Shown here: one piece after another, positions 21,149 to 32,467 of the stretch
Layout of the letters: the number at the start of each line of letters is the position of its first letter
Position numbering within the stretch: position 1 is the stretch's first letter
NCBI GenBank assembly: GCA_014529385.2
Contig: CM043967.1
Location: forward strand, 128,381,182-128,445,181
DNA from: Adiantum capillus-veneris
Lineage: Eukaryota; Streptophyta; Polypodiopsida; Polypodiales; Pteridaceae
Direction of reading: 5' to 3'
DNA: 64,000 nucleotides
Notes under the pieces: model-generated
What the model was told of the DNA's origin: nothing
Seen by the model: the letters and a program-made list of their open reading frames with translations, nothing else
The model's database searches: none
Position numbers and translations under genes: made by a program

Positions 21149-21714
21149 AAGGATGGGATACTGAGACTGTGTACAGTCTGAGGATACCACCTACTACCTC
21201 AAACAAGCTCATATACAAAATACGGGATTTCACACTGGTGAAACACTGAAGGCAATGGTTACAAAGACTGGGTGTCTACTGGCCAAACATGGAATACAAT
21301 GTCCATAAATATGTAAAATCTGTGTTAGATGTATAATATAGCCCCAGTGGAACATGCCACAATGTTTGTTATAGTACATGCACTAAATGGAGTGCTCACA
21401 TCATTGAGTACTTTAAAAACAAAACCTTTCCAGCAGAATGGGCAAAGTAAGAGGAAATCATCGTCAAGGAAGAGGCCAGAGACTATCTGCTCATTGCCAA
21501 CCAACTGTATAGGTGGGGGAAAGGACAAACAATACGGCTGTGTGCTACAGAAGCGAAATATTTGTCATCCTAGATCAAGCACACTTGGGACAAACCGGAG
21601 GACACTTCTCGGTGATAAAATGGCAAGCTAGTGCTACACTCAGGCATATGGTGGCCGACCCTGTTCATGGATGCAAACCACATATGTCAAACGACGCGAT
21701 GAATGTCAACGCAC
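21149..21714 (+). pseudogene. Element B integrase N-terminal zinc finger (right arm)
   Basis: Mirror of 20,570-21,138, read on the plus strand from the axis to the solo LTR. It matches the third copy better than the left arm does, but still has clustered one-base differences in the first few hundred bases (for example near 21,250, 21,320, 21,367 and 21,450). The motif QAHLGQTGGH can be read near 21,575-21,607. The expected first Cys of the CX2C pair reads as Arg (CGC) in the third copy. Confidence 0.8.
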
Positions 21715-24299
21715 TGATAGCCATTTTTCGGCTCTTCGTAATTGCCATAGTGAGTTAACCCACCCTACTAAAATCATCAAACACTGTGGCTATCCCTACC
21801 ATTTCACTGTATATAGGTGTGTGTGAGTTAGGGGACTTTTCCATATCTTCTTAAAAAACCCTTAATTAGCTAGTCACTGGGCTAGTTGAGCCAAAAAAAT
21901 AAAAAATATAAGTATAGTATGGCCCATTTGTGTGTAAATATTTCATTGTATATAGGGCCTAAATAAAAGGATTTTTCATAATTATTTTGGTATTTATTTA
22001 AATATTTCTACCTATGGTGTGTTATTTATGCTATGTACATTGACTCACCATTAACATATTTTTTCTTACCATTTTGCATACTCTTTATTCCATATAAAAT
22101 AATTTCATGCAAGCTTCTCTTATTTTTGGTGTAACTCCATCCTAACAAAAATCCAAAAAAACTAGTTCTATTTATGTGTATATTTTTTCACTATTGTGAT
22201 TTTTTCCTTCCTACCTCTATTCTTTATTACTCTCATAAATTAGACCACAAAAAATATTCATCTTTTTATGGTAGACTTATAATGAGAGAGATTTATTTTG
22301 ACCCCTTTATATTTTTCCATCTATATTATTTATATTTGACATGTACATATTTTTTTTAGACCCCTCAATATTTGATTTTTTTAGTTGTATTATTCATTTA
22401 TATCATGATCTCAACAATATCTTCAATTATAGACCTACCAAATAAGGTCAAGGGTATGTGGAATGCATGCATGCACCATGGGGAGCTCACTCTTGGAGGT
22501 ATTCAAAAGAATCATTCAAAGAAGGATCTCACAAGGACTTTGTGCAGTGGAAAAAACAGTCGATTTTGCTGAATTTTTAAAGATCACATGCTCCCCGAAT
22601 TTGAAAAGGTGATACAAACAAAAGTTGTAGCTCGTGAGCTGAACTTTCACCTAAATTTTGTTCATATTTTTTTGAGCTACGAGCTGTGAGCTATGATTTT
22701 ATTGGTGGACCCCAGTTTGCCCATGCTATGCAGCCACACTCCCTCTTCCACTTTATCATTTTCCTCTTTCACACACACTCCTCCCTCTCCTTCCCACTCC
22801 CAAACCTGCAACTCCCATGTACTAATTCACCCTCTTCACCATTGCCACATCTCTCACACCTCCATAGCCTTCATCCTCCATTTCTACACCCTATGTGTCC
22901 CCCTTTCTCTCTACATATCTGTCCATATTACCATACTCTCTTCAACTTTGTAAAGAACTTCAAAAACTCAACAAAAATCCAAAGATAACCTCTGCAAATG
23001 AAAGCCTTTATCATGAATTTTCCAAGGTTTGAAGATAACATAGCTTCATCGACACGCGTTACTTCGCCATGCTGACCGCTTCTTCTACCGATGCTGTAAA
23101 GAGGTGAATGTCAACTTCTCCAAGCTTCAACCTTGCTTTACAAGCTTATCCCTTCTCTAACTTTTCTCATCATATATATCACCATTTGGTGAATGATTTT
23201 GTAAATATTTTTTAGTGATAATTACTAACTACTAACCACTAACCTTATTGTAAAATACACCCTCTACTAGAGTAGGCCCTCCCAAATTATTCACTCAATC
23301 CCTCTTTCCATCCTCAATAATTATCTTCCCTTGAGCCCACATCCATGTGACTCAAAGGACAAGAGAGACCCACCCTCATTAAAAAAAATAAAAATATGTA
23401 TAATGTTTTACTCCTTCAAATAAACTTGATTAGGCCTAATCCAAATCGGGGCTTCTAAAACCTATAAATAGATCCCTTCTCTCCCTTGTAAATCACACAT
23501 GATCACACTACACCACACCATTCTCAACACATAACACACCACTCTTCAAGCCTAGTTGTGTAGAGTGTGTGCATTGTGAGTGCTCTATTCCATCATTACA
23601 CATAGGTGCATGGAGAAGCTTGAAGTTAGTTATGCCATCTAGAGGAGTGGACTGTATGCCATACTCTTCACCACACTTGTAGCCTACTCTTGTGCATAAA
23701 TAAGATTTATAGTTTTGGGTGCAATTGTATGCTGCAACTACGACTCTTCTCTCCAAATTGACTTGATAAGTTGGCTCATCAGGTGGTTGAAGGTATATTG
23801 TCCTTGAAGTTTGTTGTGCCATTTCATGCTTGGTGGTTTGAGGACTTGTTGAATTGTTTGCCTAAAAGGTCAATTGTAAGAGGGTGCTCGATGAGAGGGC
23901 TCCCGTGACCCTAAGACAATTTGTGTATTGGCAACAAGGTCAAGTTTTGTGTTGTCTCTCTATTTCTCATCAAGCTTTGTGTGCATCTAGTCTTTAAGGC
24001 TAAGACTGAGTTGCTCAAGTTGATTTGTGCTCTTTACCTCTCTCTAGCGTGGTGAATGTTTGTGTTTGGTGTGTGTGGCTATCTTGCATTCCCCTCTCTT
24101 TGTGCGTTTGAGTACAAGGAGATATCACGTGCGTCCTAGTTCGCATCTACAACTAGGTGGTGCCCTTTTCTTGTTTGGTTTCTGGCTGTGGCTCATTGTT
24201 GTCTCTGATTGTGCTTGCCCCAACCCCAATTGAGCAGCACGGGAGCCTCGAAGGGTGTTTAGAGGCCGCTCTTCTTGTTGCTCGCCCAGGACCGCCTCA
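21715..24299 (+). repeat. Solo LTR inserted in element B integrase (right arm)
   Basis: Mirror copy of the 2.6 kb solo LTR, 2,585 bp here. It begins TGATAGCC and ends CCGCCTCA. The target-site duplication is GCAC at 21,711-21,714 and 24,300-24,303. All three copies share this insertion at the same base, so it predates the duplications. Confidence 0.92.
23462..23471 (+). promoter_or_regulatory. TATA box in solo LTR (right arm)
   Basis: CTATAAATAG about 830 bp before the LTR 3' end, conserved with the LTRs of element A. Confidence 0.65.
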
Positions 24300-25115
24300 G
24301 CACAAAACCACCCCTGAGGAGAGATGAAATGCCACTGAGGCCGATGATGGGAGTACATGATTTTTCCAAATGGGGCATTGACTTCATTGGTCCCATTAAC
24401 CCTCAAGGATACAAGACACACGCACAATACATCATCGTAGCAACAGATTACATGACGAAGTTGGTGGAAGCAAAGCAACCCAAAAAAATGATGCAAGGAC
24501 TACAACTCAGTTCCTTTTTAAAAATATCTTTACGTGGTATGGACTACCAATCAAAATAGTAAGCTATAGAGGAACACACTTTGTGAACAACGTCATTGAG
24601 ACGCTCCTTGACAAATTCATGGTGGTCCATCGAAAGTCATCACCATATCATCCCGCAAGCCAACGGACAGGCAGAGAGTACAAACAAAATCCTATGCACA
24701 ATGCTCACCAAAATAGTCAGTGACTCAAGAAATGATTGGGATCAAAAGGTACACACTACCTTATGGGCTTACCGCCTAACTTTTAAAACCTCCATTGGAA
24801 TAACTCCCTTTAACCTGGTATTCAAAATTAATGTGATACTACCATTGGAATTCCTAGTCAAATCCCTTAGAGTGGCAACACAATTAGGATGGATGGGCCA
24901 TGAGCTATCGGAGAGACTAGACACCCTAGAACAACTCTATGAAACTAAACTTAAAGCGATAGCTCGGATATATGCTCAGAAAAAGAAAATGAAATCTTTT
25001 TATGATCAACACGTGATTGGTAAGGAGTTCTAGATAGGGGATTACATTCTCATGTACACCCTGAAACAACACTCCAAAAAACTCAAAAAGCGAGGAATGG
25101 GGCCTTTTGTGATCC
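24300..25115 (+). pseudogene. Element B integrase, catalytic core and C-terminus (right arm)
   Basis: The plus-strand ORFs 24,275-24,559 and 24,596-25,033 give the core: KWGIDFIGP with the first Asp, the altered second site SYRGTHF (Asp to Tyr) between the two frames, and GQAESTNKILC with the Glu. A stop at 25,031-25,033 is followed by a short readable segment with GPFVI and SQSGAI that looks like the integrase C-terminus, so this TAG probably interrupts the original frame. It joins directly to the retropepsin-like ORF. Confidence 0.85.
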
Positions 25116-26406
25116 ATGATATATCGCAAAGTGGTGCCATTAAGGCTTGCAACATTGGCAGGAGAGGCGATGCCTAATTGGACGAGTGGTTGTTGCACGT
25201 TAAAGAAATATCTTTTTCCGCTGACACCAGACGAGCTCGCAACACTCCATGCTTCAGCTCAACGGAGATGTCAAGCACAAGACATTCGGGAACAAGCACA
25301 GCAGGAGGCCAAACTCAGAATATTGAACCAAAGGAAAAAAGCAAACTTCCAGAGGAAAGAACAACAGGATGTGGCTGTTCAGGATGCTCCGATAGCATCC
25401 ATACAAACGACAACTACATGGTTAGGAGGGATGGATCTACGCATTCAGTTACAACTTATCAACGACGGCACCAAAAGAGCGTTAGTGGACACAGGGGCCA
25501 AGGCTAATGTGGTTAACTACTCCACTTTTAGAAAAATCACACAGGAACCTCTAATGCCCAACACTATGGGGTTCAAGGTCGCAAACAGAGGTACTATGGA
25601 CAGTCTAGGCCACATAAACTTGCAAATAAAAATTGATGGAACGATTTATCCACATCAATCTCATGTGGTCGAAAATCATCATCTAAACGAAGCAGTTATT
25701 CTGGGAGTTCCGTGGATGCGCACTTATCAAGCCACATCAAACTGGCAAGACAAACACTTTACGCATCGAACATAAGGGCCAATCTTTAGCCACACCATTC
25801 GTACAAACGGACTATGAATGGGAACCTCTACCTTCTCTACATGCGGCAGCTCAACGATCATCCACCAGCATGGTCGCAAAAATATGGGTTAATAAATCAA
25901 TCATGGAAACCAACCCTAGGCAGTTGTGGATACCTAAACACCAAATCAATACACGTAAACCTACATTGCCTACAAAAAAATTAAACCATCACGAATTGCC
26001 CACCGCTGTTGTCAAACGGCCTAAACCGAAGGACCACTCTCTTTGACATCCAACCACACTCAAATGGGTATGGCAACCAAAACAACATCGCCTTCACGAT
26101 GCCTCTCATAGTGGATCCATACCTAAGAAATTTCGATGGCAACCCAAAAAATTCCAACAATCGACCCCATCGGTAGCGTAAAAACTCTTGCAGGTCACAG
26201 TCAAACATAGAGCACGCCTTCTACAACTACTATTGTTCGGACCATGCAGCTTCCAAGGAACCTCGCCACCATTAGCCACTGAGCATATTTTTCAACACCT
26301 ATCTCTTGCACAACAATTTGTTTTACCATGCATATCCTCCATGAGCATCAAAGAGCCACACTATACGGCTATGGATAGACACGTGCTTTATTCCCATGCA
26401 CTCTGA
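25116..26406 (+). pseudogene. Element B: retropepsin-like domain downstream of integrase, plus tail (right arm)
   Basis: The best preserved copy of this domain is in ORF 25,116-25,775 (219 codons). A helical Gln/Arg-rich region leads into ALVDTGAKANVV (catalytic D-T-G), a middle with GHINLQIKIDGTIY, and VILGVPWMRTYQAT, the typical closing motif of retropepsins. The frame is lost after 25,755 but continues with basic segments (WIPKHQINTRKP, VVKRPKPKDH) to 26,406, where it stops about 30 bp before the polypurine tract. It could be a pol tail in which the protease was relocated, or a second captured protease. Confidence 0.78.
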
Positions 26407-26448
26407 CACATGCTGGTCGCGGACGACTCACTCTAGGAAGGGGGGAAA

Positions 26449-26930
26449 TGTAGTTGGAGTACCATTTGTATATACCATTATTATCATCCTACTTCTTTTC
26501 TCTTTGTTTCGTTTCCTTTTCTTCCCCGTTTCTTAAAAAAACACAAGTTTTTCAGAGCCTGACAGACTCTTAGTTGGCATAATCATGAGCCATACCGTCA
26601 CCATCTAATACCGGCATAAGAGTATGTATATAAGGGAGGTGACACTAATTCTGGCTAATTTTTGGCCGACTAATAATCATTGTAAATAATTTTCTTTTAC
26701 AAAAAAACAAAAAGTGATAGGTAATCAACAAAAAATTGATAAGTCGAGCAAGAAAAGTCAGAATTGACTTTTGAAAGCAAACGCCGAAACTTCAAAGCAA
26801 GGACTTCAAACAAGGCAGATATGGAAAAATTCAACACAAGATGAATTTTGAGCCAACTTTTGAAGGATCAAAACTATAGATCGAATGTCATTGTAAACGA
26901 GTGTCCGAGTGTCAGAATGATGAACGGTTC
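26449..26930 (+). repeat. LTR-B with polypurine tract (right arm; 3' edge uncertain)
   Basis: The purine tract 26,434-26,448 precedes TGTAGTTGGAGTACC at 26,449. A TATATAA box lies at 26,627-26,633. The downstream edge is uncertain because no partner LTR is present. A short tandem insertion (ACACTCG-like) near 26,900 is private to this copy. After this LTR the coiled-coil ORF unit begins in the same orientation, which leaves open whether this LTR belongs to element B, to that unit, or to both. Confidence 0.5.
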
Positions 26931-27042
26931 GAACCGCAGGTGATGAGCCCAACAAGATATTAGCAATGAAGGTAAGTATAAATGGGGCATTCCAGGAAGA
27001 CTGGGATCATATAGTCAAAAAAGGGCTACAAAAGCCCATTTT

Positions 27043-27095
<53 letters not shown>

Positions 27096-28661
27096 ACAAG
27101 GGCATAGAGTTTTTGGAATTGCTTATGCCTGCTGCGACCACCTTGGTGGATCTCACTACACCAAATTTGATAGGTATGATCATTAACCTTGCAAGAGCAT
27201 GTGTGTGTAACCCATACTGCATCAACAGTACCAAAACAACAAATCAAACTAGTACAAGGTCACAAAATTGACAAACTAACAGGGCCAAGGAGGGAGTCCA
27301 AAACCCATCAAAAACAAGGAAAAGTTCATCAGTAGACCCCAACTACCTGGCAGAATCCTCCAAGATAAAAACAGTAGGAGAAGGTGTTGGAACATGGATC
27401 ATGATCCATGTTCCCAAAACCCTAAAATCAGGGAAACTTCTACAGAAGAAACAATGGAAGCTCAGGAACAAAACCCATGACTATTTTTGCAAAAAGCTTC
27501 CCAACATGGATCGCAATCCATGTACCTTTTTTGTCAAAATCAGGATAAAAGTGGCTCACTAGCTGGACAATGAACAAATAGTACTGGGGTTACAAAATAA
27601 TCACAAGAAGTGCTCTACAAATCATCAAGTCCACCTGGATTTCTACTTTCAGTTTGTAAATGTTCTTTTGGTCAAACTCTCCTTTAAGCCTATCAACAAG
27701 CAAATGTAACCTAAGAATGGTGATGGGATCAAAACCAAGGAAAAGTTTACTTGCAAAAAATGGTGAAACTTGCAGGATTTAGTTTGCCTTCTCAAAAGAA
27801 TTCAATGTCTAGGGAAAATTGCCAAGGAACCAAGCAAAGCTATGAACTACAGACCTCTATCATCAGAAATCAAAGCAAGAAGAGATTTCAGGCAAAACAT
27901 GACTCCAAAAGTGGTTGCCAGAAATAGATTTGGTCAAAACGAAAAAAATATGGCCATAAACAAAAAAATGGGGCAAACTATGGAAAAACATGTCCAAACT
28001 TGCAAAAATATCACCAGTGTACTAGGAAAACCCATAGGAACCAATGTGCACAAGAACTGTGTTCAAATACTTCCCAACACGGATCACGATCCAGGTACCT
28101 TTTTGGCCAAAATAAGTAAAACCCATGCCATCTGATTCAGTATGCTCAAGGAAGCCAAGCCATGAAGTTTCAAGCCATTTGAATCCCAAAAATCCACTTC
28201 CAAAAGCCAAAATCTCTGAATCTGTACAGGATTTTCAAAATTTAGCCCAAGTATCAAACCATTGATCCAAATCCCAAATTTTTTGGACCAAGTCATAATC
28301 AAGATGAACCCTACCAAATGGTATCAACAGATTTCCAAAATATTGCCCAACATGGATCGCGATCCATGTACCTCCAGTTCTAAATCCAGAGAAAATTGCT
28401 CAGTAGCATCCCTTAATGCCTAGGGACAACTTCCCAAAGTTAGAATTTTCAAATGCTTCCCAACATGGATCGCGATCCATGTTTCTTTTTGCCAAAGTCT
28501 ATCTGTTTCATTACAGTTTTGTGCCTATAGTAATCCTAGGTGCACTGGTGAAATTTGGTCAAATTTGGAGTAGTTTTGACAGAGTTAAGCTCACTTTTTT
28601 ATTTTATGGTCAAGTTTACACTTTCCGACAATTTTGATCAATGGCTAAAACCTGATTTCAC
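26931..28661. other. Spacer with palindromes and AG microsatellite (right arm)
   Basis: About 1.7 kb. The small ORF at 26,966-27,271 runs through the (AG)n tract 27,047-27,092 (Arg-Glu repeat) and is doubtful as a gene. The rest carries the five palindromes and stop-rich DNA. The ORF 27,770-28,135 has no recognisable domain. Confidence 0.55.
27389..28483. repeat. Five spaced 20-26 bp palindromes (right arm)
   Basis: Positions: 27,389-27,414 (26 bp, perfect), 27,504-27,523, 28,077-28,096, 28,350-28,369 (20 bp, perfect) and 28,462-28,483 (22 bp, perfect). Spacing is conserved with the left arm. Confidence 0.9.
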
Positions 28662-31600
28662 TTGAAAATTGGCAACAGGATTCCTCGAAGGAAAGCACAG
28701 AGGGACTTGACTGTGGCACCCTATGAGATAACCTATATCTCATCAAATGAGAAAGCTCACCTCACCGAACAAGTACTTGAAGCAATTTTGGCAAACATTT
28801 TCATCGGAAGGTTCCAAGCTACAGATAAAGAAATTGTAAAGACCACCATCTTAAACCCGGGAAATGTGGACTTTGCACCAGAAACCAGAAGTGCAAGCAG
28901 GGGTCAGGTGCCTATAGCTCGACAATTTCTTAAGATTGCCTCCTTGGGGAATAGATTTCAGAGGAGCTCACGAGCTCATAAGTACAATTTAGTACAATGG
29001 GGAAGCAACTCTGACAGACAAGGATGGGACAATTGTTAAGGTAAAAATTACAGCTGAAATCATCAATGAAGCCCTCCATCTGTCATAGGGAACGCACAAT
29101 CTCTTGCAACGAAGGAAATCCACAATGACAAAGCCTTTTTGAAGCAACGCGGCCACAAGCTGACATATCAAGACTTGATATACTCAGAAATGGAACTACC
29201 ATTGCGTCTTATATCACAGCATTTCAAGGTGTAGAAGCCACCTAGATATATTGAACCCTTGTTGCATATGGCAGTGGTGATGGCGATGGGTTTGGCTGAA
29301 GGCAGGGTGGTCAGTTGCGAATTTGGCAACTACTTCTTGACACAATTGTGGAAGCAAACCTAAAGGACGGTCAAAGAAATACAGCTTACATGAACGGAGG
29401 ACCCATGCTCACATGACTGGCCTATCAAGCATTGGGCATGATCGACAATCTACCACTTGCCCAAGCGCAGATAGACCTAATCCACAGGTCCAAAAGAGTT
29501 GTGAGACCAGTGGCAGGACTTTCTATAAGGCCGAATTCTGGAGTCAAACAAACTAGGAAAAGTGCACCTCTAAGGGATTCTGACAGTGAGAAAATAGAGT
29601 TGGATGCTCGGAGTAGCCAGGAAGAGGGATCCCACCCACGAGATACTCCTTCTAAGTACGAGTCTTTGGAGGAAGAGAAGGAAAGCCCCTACACCCTGGG
29701 ATATACTCGGTTCAAGAAAAAGGCTACACATTTGGCAGAAGCTATCCCCATCACTCATGCCAGGAGGAAAATGGAAGAGGCTCAGGAAGTGAGGGAAAAG
29801 ATCCACCAACAAAAGAAAGAACAGCAGCAAACCCAAGAAACAGAAGCGGATGACGAGAAAGAAGATGATGAAGTCGAGAATGCTCCGCTGATAGTGGCAG
29901 GCAAATAGAGGCCTTGTAAAGGATCAAGCAACAAAAGAGGAAGGATGCTGAAGAGAGATGGGAAATTGCAAGTGCCATACGACAACGAATTCACAATGAG
30001 CTCAAGCAAAAGATGGAGCAGAGGCAGCAAGAAGAATCAAAGAAGCAACACGTTGATGATATAGAATCATCTGATGAATCTAAAAAGAGTAAAAAGTAGA
30101 AAAGTCTCTTGCAAGGAGAAAGACAACACGAGACACAGGAACAACAAGATCAAGACCTCGGTTCTCCCAAGGATCCTGAGACAATTTCAGAGAGGTCAGA
30201 ACAAGAGAAAGGAGAAAGTGCAGGACAATTGGAGCAAAGGGTCGACGAAAAGCAGATGGAGCAATGGATGGATCAACAAACAGAATCACATACAAAGCTT
30301 GCCAAAACCTCTAATGCAATAGAATGTCTAACAAAAAAAGAAAAGCAAGATGATGTGGCTGAGCAATCAAATAAGAGCCAAAAAGACCAGCATGGGCCAA
30401 GAACGCAACGTACACAAGCAGCCATAAAAGAAGGAGCGGAGATAGTTAGCTCATTTGGCATTGACGGTCACCTAAGCAGATCAAACTGCAATTCCAATGT
30501 CAAAGAGCTCTTTACAACCTCAAGGAGCTGGAATTAGAAGATAACAAAAAGGAGGTATCTAGAGAAACAACAACAAAATCCTCGCAGTTGAAGCAACAAA
30601 TAGAGGCACTACAGAACGCACAAGTCCAGGTGCAATCGGAATTGCAGAGAGAACGAGAAAATGCAACTTACTATTATAAAGAAGTGCAACAATTCAATGA
30701 GGCAAACTCCGCATTACAGATCGAACAGCAACGCCTTGAGGAGGAGATAACCAAAGAAAAGGAACAGAATGAGAAGCTACAAAGCTCATATGTAGTGGTT
30801 AGCAGGTCTCTCACTCAGCTCCTGGCCATACAAGAGACACCCTCCTCTTCGACTATGACTGCAGGCTCTACTTCCTTGAGCCAGGAAATCAAAGAGTTAA
30901 AGGAGGCCCTAAAGCAAGAAAAATATGACAGACAGATCATGACAGCAGGTCATAGGGCCCTACAATAGGCCTAGGATGAGGAAATTGAAGACTTAAGAAA
31001 GCAACTGGCCTAGGCAAGAAAGGAAGCAGAGGCTCTGAAAGAAAATCAAACAAAGCATCAGCAGGACCGAGGAGAATTTGAGCAGGGTGAAGGATTCGAA
31101 CAATCTGCGTTCGAAACTCAACAAACAGAAATGCCCACTACGAGCACTAGAAAAGGCACGCAAGAATCTACAGATCCAGCCATGACATCCACCTCGGAGT
31201 TGGTAAAAGATGAAATTCAGCACTGGATCTCAGAAGTCAAATACCCCTAACACAAGGCATATATGCAATATGAAATTCAGCACTGAATCTACAGATCCAG
31301 CCATGACATCCACCTCAGAGTTGGTAAAAGATGAAATTCAGCACTGGATCTCAGAAGTCAAATACCCCTCACACAAGGCATATATGCAATATGAACTAAA
31401 AGTGCTAGAATCGGTTGCCCTCCTCATGATCACCCAGATGAGGTTGCAAAAGATCATGGGCACGAAATGATCGCACTATCGTTGATGCGGCAAGAAGTTC
31501 AATTATGGTAGCAAAAGATGCTCCCAAAAATTGAACCAAATAGTAGAGGGGACTATAGAGAGGTTCCAATTATAGCCCTTCATATTGAAACCATCCTTGA

Positions 31601-32292
31601 CAATCAACCTCTCTGGAGAAAAAAATGGTTCCATCAACGACCAGCTGACGAAACCTATTACAGGAACGCCCCCCAACATCTCTGAGGATCGACCCCACTT
31701 ACTGTCCCATCAACAGACGACGATTCTAAGACAGTTTTACAGTTGGAAAAGCAAAATACCTGCAGTGTTGAACTACCCGATAATTACCAAGCCGCTCAAT
31801 AACAACACCCCATCAGAGCATTACATGGTGCAAACTTTGAAAGGAGTAATCAACATGATGAAAGAGATCCCAGACCTTGCTTGTTAGATGCTGGTAAAGA
31901 TTGCCAAAATGCTTATCACGTACATTACAGCTTTCAGAGACATTGAAGCAGTAGAGCATCCATGGCAGGTGTTTGTCGAGGGAACGCGGGGTATTTGCTG
32001 GAATATGGAGACCAAAATCCCCAGCAGAAATGTTATCATGGGATTATATGCAAGAGTCATGTTTCTGACATCTCATTACATGCAGACCTTCGAAGAAGCT
32101 TTCATGACAGGTTTCTTCAAAGTGGACTCTTCCATATTCAATCCAATGACGAAAGATCTACCAGACCGCTATATTGACCACCAAAGTACAATCAGCAATA
32201 ATCCCTTCAGAGAGCTGGCAACCAAAGTCGAGATTGAAGCCAAAGCTCAGAAGCTTAGAAATCTCACTGCAACGCTCCAAATAAGGCACTAA
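28662..32292 (+). pseudogene. Unknown coiled-coil-rich ORF unit (right arm)
   Basis: ORF pieces in order: 28,662-29,039, a decayed segment with TAG at 29,086 and 29,232, 29,432-29,908 (158 aa; Ser/Glu/Lys/Gln-rich), 30,109-30,537 (142 aa; Gln/Glu-rich), 30,588-30,968 (126 aa coiled coil), a segment with TAG at 30,966, 30,972 and 31,011, the 121 bp tandem duplication, 31,585-31,887 and 31,888-32,292 (134 aa; ending KAQKLRNLTATLQ). In-frame TAG codons sit where CAG (Gln) would suit the surrounding Gln-rich composition. The start is unknown; I used the first ATG of the first good ORF. No known family is recognised, and a nucleic-acid or structural role would be guesswork. Confidence 0.55.
31165..31397 (+). 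repeat. 121 bp tandem duplication in the coiled-coil ORF (right arm)
   Basis: Two units begin AATCTACAGATCC at 31,165 and 31,286. The second unit is slightly shorter and they differ by a few bases (for example CTAACAC versus CTCACAC). Confidence 0.9.
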
Positions 32293-32467
32293 TGTGAACT
32301 CCCTCAGATGAAACTTACACGAGGGCGTGCAATGAATAGGAAGGGAGGAATGTTTGGTGGATACGGGTGGATACGGGTGCATACAAGCGTATGCACACCA
32401 AACCGGTGAACACTTTTTTTTTTTGGAAAAACCCTGTAATTCAGCCTAAGACGAGGAATATGCAAGG

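Noticed and set aside
28662-32292. Alternative genetic code (UAG as Gln)
   Set aside because: One TAG is CAG in the third copy, TGA-for-CGA changes and frameshifts also occur, and the surrounding elements are decayed; methylcytosine deamination explains it.
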